In this document: positions 11,010-21,149 of the stretch, one piece after another
Layout of the letters: the number at the start of each line of letters is the position of its first letter
Numbering within the stretch: the stretch's first letter is position 1
From: Poecilobothrus nobilitatus
Taxonomy: Eukaryota; Arthropoda; Insecta; Diptera; Dolichopodidae
Direction of reading: 5' to 3'
Assembly: GCA_947095535.1 (NCBI GenBank)
Contig: OX352773.1
Coordinates: forward strand, 215,098,093-215,162,092
Length of the DNA: 64,000 bases
Notes under the pieces: model-generated
What the model saw: only the letters and a program-made list of their open reading frames with translations
What the model was told of the DNA's origin: nothing
The model's database searches: none
Program-made: the position numbers and the translations under genes

Positions 11010-14000
11010 TTGTTTCTGCAATATAACCTTCACATAAATCTAAAATCATATAAATGGTTCTCTTTGATTATGAAGAATATATTGGTACGATTTAAATTTT
11101 AATATAATAGCTTGATCTGTAACTCGTATATGTACAGACGCTTTAACATTAAATGAATTACTTCATTAATCCTTTTTTTAAATGAAATATTAATTTTATT
11201 TATTGTTATTCTCATATACTGTTTACGTATGTTTCCAAATTACATTTAAAATTTACTTTTAAAGTATTAATTAATTTAGTATGTATTTAATTAATTTTAA
11301 ATTATTGTTAAAAATTCAAAGTTTAAATAAAAAAAATTCATTTATTTAGGGATTTTTTAAAAAGTGATGAGGAATCGTTAAGTTTAGTCTTTCTTTTTAA
11401 TATTTAAATTTTTTGATTAAATAAATAATTATTGTTTAAAATTTCTTTTTCTTTTTTCAATATAAACTTTTTCTTTTTCTTGTTTTTTTTTTTTTTAAAT
11501 CAAAATTTTATTAAGTATACTCTTAGATTTCATTCTTACATTTCTTTAGGGGATTTAACATTAAAAAAATTTTTATTTTTCCCTAATAATTTCAAAGTCA
11601 ATTTCAATTATTTTTATTCAATTTGGTTCAATCAAATTAAAATAAAAAATAACGGTAAAAATGAATTAAAGTTTTTATCATCTTAAAGTTGTAAATCAAA
11701 TGATTTTTTTTTTTTTTAATAAAACATTATTTTCTTATTTATTACTGAGCTAAAAAATGAAATTCTATGGAAAAAAAATAACGTAAATATTTTCTTCCCT
11801 TTTATATTTTTTTTTTACGTTTTTTTTTAATTCTATTATTAAAGTAAAACTCATTTAAAGTTCAATTAAATTGTCTTCTATTTCTCTCTTGTTAAAAAAG
11901 ACACCACAAATTAGAATTTCATAAAAAAAGAAAAAAAAAAAAATTATTCAAAGCAAAAATCAATTTTTAAAGGTTAGTTTCTCTTTCTATGGAATTAAAT
12001 AAAAAAAAAACAAAAAACAAACGTACAAAAAAAAAAAAAACAAGAAGAAAAATTAAAAAGTATTTTTTTTCGTCTTCTTTTAACACTCTCATAAAAAAAT
12101 GTATTGTTTGTTATATCGAATATCTAAGTACAACAAAATAAAACGAATTCATTTAATTTTGTTTTAAAGAAGAGTTTTTGTATTAAAGTGAATAAAAAGA
12201 AAGGAGAAACATCAAAATTATAATTTTAATCAATAATAACGGTAATTTTTTTGCGATATCATATTGGTTAACGGAATTATTTTTCTTAACATATAGTTAA
12301 TGGGATAAGTGTATGTTAATACTTTTTTTTCGACAACTATCAGTCCAGAAGTTTTATGATTTCGAATCTTATATTTTAAGTTATACTACAAACATTACTT
12401 AAATTAAGTTAAAATAATACAGATACTATTAGTGTTTTTGTATTGAAACGTTTTGTCTATGAATATTAGTTATAGTTTTTTTTTGTCTGAATTAAATTGT
12501 GCTTTTTAATGTTTTTTTGTATCAAATGAACAGAATAATGAGGACAGAGGACATATCGAGCATATTAAAAGATCATAACAAAACTATAGTTATTTATAAA
12601 ACAACAATGAGATTTAAATATTTTTAAAAGTGTTGAGTGTTAAGCATTAAATTAAACACAATATTTAAAATGATACCTACACCACGTTTTTTTAACATAA
12701 TTCACTATAAGCCACAACAAAGTTATATTAAACTAAAAATGTTTTTCAAAATAAAATCAAATAAATATAGCCAAATAGATATTCTTTTTTTCTAACGATA
12801 ATCTTCAAAGTAGTAATTTTCAAAAGATATCAAAAATAGGATTATATTAGGAACCACATAATACTTAAAATTATTATTTATACTAAGTCATAATCAAAAT
12901 AACGGCATGAATTAAATCATACTGACAACTTATACGGTACCCGGTACCTGATTAAGATTAAGAAGAGGCAAAAGAATAACAGTGACAAAATTGTTTTATG
13001 TAAATTCAGGTTTTTAATTTGGTATAAATTTGGAAGGAAAAATATTCATTTATTTTAATCGAGGAACATATTATCGATTATATTAATCCTTAATGATTAA
13101 AAACGTAAAATATTTAATTAGTAGTGACTGTTACAAACTGTCATAATAAAGAAAACAAAAAATATATTTAGTGGATGCTATAAACAGATTTTACTTTCAT
13201 ACAAAAAGTTCATTTTTCAGAAGTTTTACCAACAAGAAATGTACATAATGTGAAAAACAAACTATTTAAAATAAGAGAGAGAGTAATTTTTGTATCTGTT
13301 AGCAATTTGTACATTAAAATAAATCAATATTAATATTATATTTACATCCTATACTATCGTGTATAGATTAAAGTTTATCAATTCAAGCCTATATATATAT
13401 GCATATATCTATGAATGTATATATTATTTATACATACATATAATATTATGTATTCATATATGAAGAAAAAAAAAAAAATCAGATATTTTTGTGAGAAAAA
13501 GTTAATTGTATATATGCTATTATTCTAAAGGTCTTGAAAAAGAAATGCAGGATGATGATGGTGCGTGACTAGGATATTTGGATATTTTATATTGTCCTTT
13601 CTTTTCTTTTACATTGATATAGTCTGTTTTAATTTTTTTACTTTTGTTTTGTTTTTTTTTTTTTTTTTGTCGATTTTGATTTTTAAATAAAAAAATAATG
13701 AAAAATAGGAAAACCCAATCCGTACCAATGTGGGTATATGAAAATAATGCAAAAAAAAAAAACAAAAAAAAAAAAACAAGAATGAAAAGTTGAGAAAATT
13801 TTCTCATTGTTCAATGATTCAATAGCTAAAGCTTTTATACTTTGTTTTTTCTTTTTTCTATTATAAAATGCTATCTGTTTATCACAAACACCTCTGTGTG
13901 TTACGGTTAAATATCCGTAACATATTTACACGTACCTTTGAATAAATAATAAATATTCTCTATATATGAATCAATATACTTACTTAGATATTATATTCAT

Positions 14001-14279
14001 ATATGAATATTATAGAAATAACGAGTATAAAATATGTATAAAAGTGTGTACATTAGTTATGGTTTTGGGTAATAAGTGAAGTGGTTGAATATATCAGTTA
14101 AGAAAAAAAAGGTTTATTATAATTTGTGCATTAGAGAAGAAAATTTAATTTGGAATATTTTTACACATAAATATTCAAATGGATACAGTTGAGAACAAAA
14201 ATATAGATATAAAGTATAATAACTTTTAAATCTAAATATAATATATCTAAAATGAAATATTGTTTATTTTTGTATTTTC
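11010..14279. other. Non-coding A/T-rich region
   Basis: Dense homopolymer A and T tracts and short ATAT microsatellites (for example around 13390-13450). The frames at 11432-11686 (+) and 13520-13807 (-) translate to F/K/N-rich low-complexity strings with no domain. I see no RNA gene. Confidence 0.45.
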
Positions 14280-14680
14280 TAAGAATATTCCAGATACATC
14301 AAAAATAGCGCCTTAATAGTGTCTGATTTTTATTGACAAAACGCACTTCCCGCTTTACCCATTAATTTGAAGTGAAATCTTTAATTAACCATGCAGTATA
14401 TTGTCATAGGGATACATATACATAGTGAATAGTGATAAAAAACGATAATGGAGGAATGTAGGAACTTTGAATTGTAGAGTTAGACTTTGTAGGAATGAAT
14501 GAATCCGCTTATTTTTATTACTATTTTGCTAACAGTGATAATGACATCTATACAGCTACAAGATGCAGTGGTATATAAATCCTTCTTGCATGATGTAAAA
14601 ACTGTAGGCAACTACATTACACTTATTATTATTTCATCTATTTGATACAGGGATCAAACCATCAGACAATTTTATATTAC
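14280..14680 (-). repeat. L-repeat copy 1 (tRNA-derived family, head truncated)
   Basis: This shares ordered blocks with 22431-22915 and 34371-34925: GTCTGATTTTTA, then a block around GGAATGTAGGAACTTTGAA, AATCCGCTTATTTTTATTA, CAGTGATAATG, and GCAGTGGTATATAAATCCTT. The right end corresponds to the B-box part of the tRNA-like head in the other copies (GGGATCAAACCAT), but the rest of the head is missing. Orientation is set by that head, which reads on the minus strand. Confidence 0.55.
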
Positions 14681-15041
14681 TAACTATCAAAAATAGAAAG
14701 ATATAAACATAATATAATAAAATAAATATCTAATTTAAATTTATTTCTTACAACTCATAGATATTCAAATCCCCTAGTGCCAAAAAAAAAAAAAATAAAG
14801 AAAAGATTTTCATTACATCCTGCACCTTATAACGCAAATATAAAACTTAAATATGAGCCATTCTAGATGTGATACGGCTTAATTGTTACACTTAGTAATA
14901 ATGGATTTTTTTAGTAAAAATTTAATAATCTATAATTATAATTTAGTAGTTTTCAGCCCCCACTACGTATTATGAATTCCGTTTCAAGCTTTGAACATCA
15001 GTACATATTAAAACTATATATTTTTTACGATTTTTCTACTA

Positions 15042-15925
15042 TAGGGTTTTCCAATTTGAGTGATATGAAAATTTGTAGTATGTCATGATCTGTCATTTTT
15101 TTTTTCATTGTATTCAGTACTGTTTACAATTTCATTATGGACCACCGTAAAAGTCGTGAATTTGCTGATTTTGTCTTGGAACAACTTGAAAACGATAACG
15201 ATTTTTTTAAGAAAATCATCTTATCCGATGAGGCTCACTTTCATCTGAGTGGTGCGGTAAATAAACAAAACTGTCGATTCTGATGCGAAGAAAATCCACA
15301 CAATTATTCATGAACAACCATTGCATTGACCTAAATTGACAGTTTGTTGTGGGTTTTGGTCTGGTGGAATCATCCGCGGTCCGTACTTCTTTCGAAATGA
15401 AGCTGGTAACACCGTTACTGTCAATGGAGAGCGGTATAGATCGATGATAACCAACTTTTTATTGTCGAAATTGGAAGAAGTTGATCTTGACAACATTTGG
15501 TTCCAACAAGACGGGGTTACGTGCCACACAGCACGTGCAATAACTGAATTATTGCGAGAAAAGTTTGGAGATTCGATTATTTTAAGAAATTGTGACATTG
15601 AATGGCCTCCAAGAAGTTGTGATTTAACACCATTAGATTATTTCTTGTGGGGTTATTTGAAGTCATTGGTGTTTAGCAATAAACCAAACTCTCTTCAAGC
15701 TTTAGAAGTCAATATTGAACGTGTTATTCATGAAAAAGTGCTCGAAAACTGGGTTAATCGAATTCGTTCCTGCAAAAGAAATCGTGGAGGCCATTTGAAT
15801 GACGTTTTATTCAGAACTTAATTGTATCGATTGTACTTTACATTAAATAAAAACATTTGAATTTCCTTAACAATTAGTGTGTTTTTTTTAAAAAGAAATC
15901 ATATCACTCAAATTGGAAAACCCTG
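15042..15925 (+). mobile_element. Internally deleted mariner element (DD41D, rosa-like)
   Basis: An 884-bp element with 25-bp inverted ends (T/C)AGGGTTTTCCAATTTGAG... at 15042-15066 and the complement at 15901-15925. It is flanked by TA duplications (15040-15041 and 15926-15927), as Tc1/mariner transposases produce. It holds a broken transposase gene. The second and third catalytic aspartates are 41 residues apart, the spacing of the basal mariner lineage first described as rosa in tephritid flies. It is too short for a full element: most of the DNA-binding domain is gone. Confidence 0.85.
15137..15821 (+). pseudogene. Mariner transposase remnant
   Basis: The first segment starts at an ATG (15137). 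It runs from MDHRKSREFADFVLEQLE into ILSDEAHFHLSG, which carries the first catalytic Asp (SDEAHF), and reaches an in-frame TGA where Trp is expected (RF-stop). A one-base frame change follows near 15300, and another TGA lies at 15327-15329. After it the catalytic core is open to the stop at 15819: GGIIRGPYFF, VTVNGERYR, WFQQDGVTCHTA (second Asp), WPPRSCDLTPLDYFLWGYLK (third Asp in TPLD) and the C-terminal RGGHLNDV. The normal N-terminal helix-turn-helix region of about 100+ residues is absent. The gene cannot encode an active DDE recombinase. Confidence 0.9.
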
Positions 15926-16591
15926 TATAAAACCTGTATATACCTATAAAACATAAACAACACATTTCATATTTACATTACAGTAGTATGGTACCTGCGA
16001 TAGTCGGTAGTTGAAACAAAACGTATACAACAGAATAAAAAAAAAACACAAAATATTAAATAAGAGACATTCTCACTTACTTTCTTTGAAATTGTGTATT
16101 TTTTTTTCTTCTCGAGTCTCGAGTCTCGACTCGACCTCAACGGCTCAACTAAATAACTATTCTTTGGCTATATGTATGTAATGTACTTTAACTTATGCAT
16201 GTATAAAGAAAACAATTCAAAAATTGATAAAAATCATAACTTATCACAATATGTATTGAAATTTTAAATAATGATGAATGATATTGATCTGATATTAATA
16301 ATCAATATGTATCTAAGTATGTACTTGACCAGCGAGCAGAGTCTCTTTAAAATTCAAATATATATATATATATAATTGTCTTGGCTTTGTACTTTTCTAT
16401 TAAATTGTTGCATTTATGTATGAATCTTTGTATATTATTTGAAGCAATTAGAAAACTTTTCTAATTGTATTCTTTTTTGAATTCAATTTCTTCTCATATA
16501 AGTACTTAAATTTTAGTATACAGCAGTTCTTACAACCAAAATTAAATTTGAATAATTTTTTAATTTTAAATATTTTGTATGTCAATTTTAT

Positions 16592-17060
16592 GCAGGGTTA
16601 CCATTTGTACGTTTTTCTCACCCTCTGTACCATGTACAATCTTAATCAAAGATTGTGCGCCAAATATACGGTCTTTTCACATTTTAAATTTTTTTACATT
16701 AGGGCAAGGTAAAACGAACAGCGGCAATTTTGTTACAGACAACGTGGCCTATAAAAAAATTTAACTGAATTTTGCTTCAAACTTTGTTTGTGCATTTTAC
16801 GAATGTTTTACGGATACCTATTCTGTTTTCCCCACGCACCTTTAAAACATTTATTTCGAACTCGATAAATAAATAGACATAATAGTCCTCACTCACAATA
16901 TCAAATAATCTAAATATACGTACAACAACTACAGGCTCTTTATATAATTTAATTCTGTGCGTTGGCGTTATTTTAAAAATAATTTCAGTTAGTGTTTTGA
17001 CGAATTTGGTTTTGATTTCTGATTTTTTACGGATTGTACTTTTTCCATAAATTCTATTTT
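16592..17060. other. Possible hAT-type transposon remnant (weak)
   Basis: Text such as CAGGGTTACCATTTGTACG near 16592 and TTTTTACGGATTGTACT near 17027 resembles phrases I associate with terminal regions of insect hAT elements, where CAGGGTT ends and TACGG/GTAC words recur. I find no clean inverted ends, no 8-bp target duplication and no transposase motif. The short plus-strand frame at 16579-16764 has no recognisable domain. Confidence 0.2.
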
Positions 17061-19993
17061 TCTAAACTGCAACTGACTATTATATGAATTGGGATTCAAC
17101 ATAGAATTTGACTACACATTAACAGGGACCCCTAGTAAGAATATAATATTACCAATATTCTTCTTCCTTAAATTTTTCATATTTCTATCCCATATTCCTC
17201 TATAATAGACATATTTATTAGTCTAACAGTTGAAGAAATAGCAATTAAGAATTTTCAACTGTATAAAGTATCAAGTCATTAACTTTTGTACTTCATATTT
17301 TCACACGAATACAGTTCCGTCAATTCACCGTTATTCACTAAGGTCAGTTAATAGGGCACTCGTAACACTAATGGGTACTCCTAACACCACATTACCTTGA
17401 AGTTTAGTATTTTAACCGAACTTTATTTTGAGAAAAAAAAAACAAATAGGAAATTCACTTTTCAATATTTCTAATTTTTCAAATTTGTTGTTTGTAACTG
17501 TAGATATTAAAATACTTTAGATACAAAAAAAAATATTTTTCTATATTCCTTACAACCATTATATAAAAACATACAAACATTTATGTACATTCAACTAAAC
17601 CTACAATATATTATATTTTTCTTTATTTATATATGCATAAAGGTACATGTAATTTTGATATTGTATGTGGTGAGTAGGTGATAGAAAAATTATTGTTGTT
17701 GTTGACAAAATTTTGTGGGGATAAAAAAAAAAGAGCGATAGAGAGAGATAAACAAAATAAGAAATATAAAAAGCATGAGGTGGTGAAATGAAAATATGGT
17801 AAAGAAAAATTGGTAAATTTTAATAACACTCCTGCATACATATCTATCTATATATTAAATACATATTGTGTGAAAGTATATACTTATATAAGATGACTTA
17901 TAATTTTCACTGAGAAATTCAAATTTAAATAGAGAAAACCTTCTTGACTCTTATTCTATATATTTATTCTTTTGGGTTTTTCTTTGGTTTTAATTTGTCC
18001 CCAAAAAATTTATTCTAAAAAATGTTTTTCTTTTTGGTTTATTCAGCATAATAATCCTAGAATTAGGTATTATATCTGAGTATACCATATATAGATATGG
18101 TTTAAGATTACTTTTCAAATAATATATGGTATCTTTGCAAATGATCGAAAAAAAACATAGACAAAAATTACCAAAAAAAAAAAAAAAAAATTAAACAACA
18201 AAAAAAATTTAGGTAAATAAAACTAGGCAAAGGTTGTAAAAATAATGAAAAGTAAAGAAAAAAAAAAAAAAAGATTGAATTAAAATAAATTAATATTCGA
18301 AGCAAATTTTTTAAATCAAAATGAATATTAGACATTTTTTTTGTTTTAATTTTATGTATAATTTCTGGGTTAAAAAGAATTAAAATTTTTTGTTTTAGTT
18401 CTAATCTTACGTTTATTTTTAAAAGTAAAATTTTTCATGTAATTATTGTTGATAATCTTCTTGTTTTGTTATGTAATTTACATTTTGGATAAGATACTTT
18501 TTTGTTTTTTTTGATGAAAATTGAAAGGTTTTATTTTAATACATACTCGTAAAGGAAAATATTTTTAAGTAAATTTCCAATAATAGATAGAAAAAAATTA
18601 TTCCTGTAAAAAAGTTGACATTTACTTATATTATAAAAGAAATTTAATTTAAATTAAAAAATTTACCTTTTATATATATTAAAGAAATGTCCGTATCTGA
18701 AATTTAAAATTTAAAATAAAAACTACACTCTACCTAAATAAATTCTTAAATTTCACATAAAAACAAAAAGTGTATTAAAGATAAAACTGAGAAGGATATT
18801 CTTAAAAATGGGGTAAATATATAAATTTTCCTCAAGGTTTAATTTTATTGTTCTGTTGGTAAAAGTAATTTCATCCTTAACTGTTATAGATATTTTTAAA
18901 GAAATTTCCATTTTTCAAAAGTAGATGGCAAAAATATTTAATAAAATTTAATTTATAGTTTAAATTATTTTATTAAGATCAATCAGTTATTAAAATGTTA
19001 TTGTTTGAGAGACTGGCAGTATTAAACTAATAAGGATATTTTTCAAAATTGTTTGCAATAATGCTAAAAACTATTTCAGATCTAAGTAATATGATATGTA
19101 CATAGATGGATAACACCAGGTTCAAAACTGATAAGATATTTTTTTTTGGGAAAATTTTGATAATAATTGTAAAAAAATGATTTTGAAATGTTTCTAATTT
19201 ATATTTTCTGAACTGAGTGAAAAAAAAAAATTATAATTAAAAAAAAAAATTTTTTTTCGATCGTTGAAATTCGGATTATGAAAAAGTAATTTTTTTTAAT
19301 TTCATTTAATGTTCAAGACATGATCATAGGAATACAAATACATACACGTTTTATAATAATTATACTATAGTATAATTAAAATAATTAATTTTTTTTTCTT
19401 TGCTGAAAATTGATAACAATTAAAATGTAAATTTAATCTAATATTAGAGCTCTGCTAATTAACACTAGGATGATCTTAGGCCAGAAAAAAAATAAAACCT
19501 CACAAATTTATATAATGGAGTTTCATAATAGGGCTTCAATTTACGAAGTTCATTATATTTATATATAGAATGTGTTATAAATTAACTTCTTGAAATTTCT
19601 ATTATCAGAAATATAAAAATTATTATGAAAAATGATTATAGGTGAATGTTTTTTTTAACACACTAAAACCAATTTAATACTCAAAATTAGGGATTTAAAA
19701 AATTATTTAATTTTCCATTTTTATATGGTTTTATTTACTTTCAAACCTTTTCAGGATAAATGCATTTTAACAATGATAATTTCATGCGCTTATTAGAATT
19801 TTTTGTTTTTTTTTTTTTAAATTATAAAAAGTCTTTTTAGTCCATTCACAAATTTCAAAATTTTATATCCTTCGTACGCAACTGGAAAGTAAAATTTTTT
19901 TTTTTGAAAATTATTTTTTTTTATTTCTGGTAGATATTTAGTAATAGATATATATTACGGCGGGAGAAATTAGGCCTACAGCAATAAAGCCTA
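17061..19993. other. Non-coding A/T-rich region
   Basis: No domain-bearing frame, RNA gene or repeat with clear ends. Long A and T tracts are frequent (for example around 18170-18265 and 19220-19260). Confidence 0.4.
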
Positions 19994-20091
19994 ATAGGTC
20001 CTCTTTCACTTTGGAATGAGAAATAAAATCTATATCGCCAAATTACGCGTATTGTGCTTCATTTCTCATTCCAAAGTGAAATAAGGTCTAA
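19994..20091. repeat. Inverted-repeat (hairpin) element core
   Basis: TTCACTTTGGAATGAGAAAT (20005-20024) is perfectly complementary to 20061-20080, with imperfect pairing extending outwards to about 19994 and 20091 (TAGGTCCT/AGGTCTA). Flanking text on both sides repeats an AGGCCTA/AAGCCTAAT theme (about 19970-19995 and 20115-20125), so the element may extend to ~19960-20135. It looks like a MITE. Confidence 0.5.
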
Positions 20092-20239
20092 TTATTATTT
20101 TAAAATAATGGAATTAAAGCCTAATTGCAATTTATTATTCGAATAATAACATTTTTAAACATTTTTCTTTCGTAATTTAATTCCTATATATTTCAGCTTA
20201 TTTAAGTAATAAAATGTGTTCTTTTTTTTTGGCACATTT

Positions 20240-20560
20240 CACTCCGTACGTACATCCGTGAGTTAGTTTTTTTTTTTCATAATGCAATAAGTTCGACAAG
20301 TTAAAAATGAAAGAATTTCGTTTAAATTCAACATTGAAACTTATTTCACTTTTTAATGTAATAATTTGGTTGAACTTAGTTCAGTTATTAGACTTGGTTA
20401 CAAAATCTGGATTGCCTCTTTTTCCGAAATAGGAATATACATGAGTATGTGGGACTCTAAAACAAAAGGAATTTTTTATTTGAATACGAAATCAGGACTG
20501 CCGCTTTTTCCCAAATATTTATAAATATTCTGGAAAAAGCTAATAAATTTGATTTTCAAG
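20240..20560. repeat. Diverged repeat with two direct units
   Basis: ACAAAATCTGGATTGCCTCT (about 20400) recurs as ACGAAATCAGGACTGCCGCT (about 20487), both followed by TTTTCC. Just upstream, CTCCGTACGTACATCCGTGAG resembles the GTCC run plus GTTAACTC-type text of the A-family elements in inverted orientation. It may therefore be an old A-family fragment. Confidence 0.3.
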
Positions 20561-21123
20561 ACAACGCTGTAAAATCTCTCCTAATTACAAAGAATTTAAA
20601 ATCATGGGGGAAAAAAATAATGTTTCAGCTTTCCATACAAAAAGTATTAAGTTTTGACTGTTCTCTGTGAATAAATAATAATAAATTTTGTGAAAATTTA
20701 AACATTTAAAAAAAAAAACTGCAATTGTTTTGAAGGAATGAGAGCTGCTGCTCCCGCGCCGTGCTCCGCAATGGTAATTTCAAGAACAATATTGTTGTGG
20801 TTATCAAAAACAAAAATACTGTATTACTGATACTACTTCAAATTTATCTGGTCACCATTGAACTATAAATTAATATTCTAATGTTTAACGAATAATAAAA
20901 TGCAGTTTTTCTAAGCGAAGCTGCAAATATACGGTACCCAGTATCAAAAAGTTATTATCTTCTAAATACAAATGAATCTGCAATATAAATTACTTTTTTT
21001 TATGGGCGTTCTTTATTGAATCTTAAAAAAATTTTTTTTTTTTTTTTTTGATTTAAATATAATACAATTTATAAACTTAAATTTTTATAATTTAAAATAA
21101 TTTTTTAAAAATACATAATAATT

Positions 21124-21149
21124 GTTTTTATTTTTTTATTTTAACAATA
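21124..21149 (-). terminator. Likely poly(A) signal region of the transporter gene
   Basis: Immediately 3' of the stop codon the minus strand contains two AATAAA hexamers within about 25 nt (complement of TTTATTTTTTTATTTT), followed by an A-rich stretch. In DNA this A/T-rich such hexamers are common, so this is only suggestive. Confidence 0.3.

Noticed and set aside
13520..13807. 95-codon minus-strand frame
   Set aside because: F/K/Q-rich low complexity from poly(A)/poly(T) tracts, with no domain.
15308..15598. 96-codon minus-strand frame
   Set aside because: Antisense shadow of the mariner transposase remnant, which has clear DDE motifs on the plus strand.
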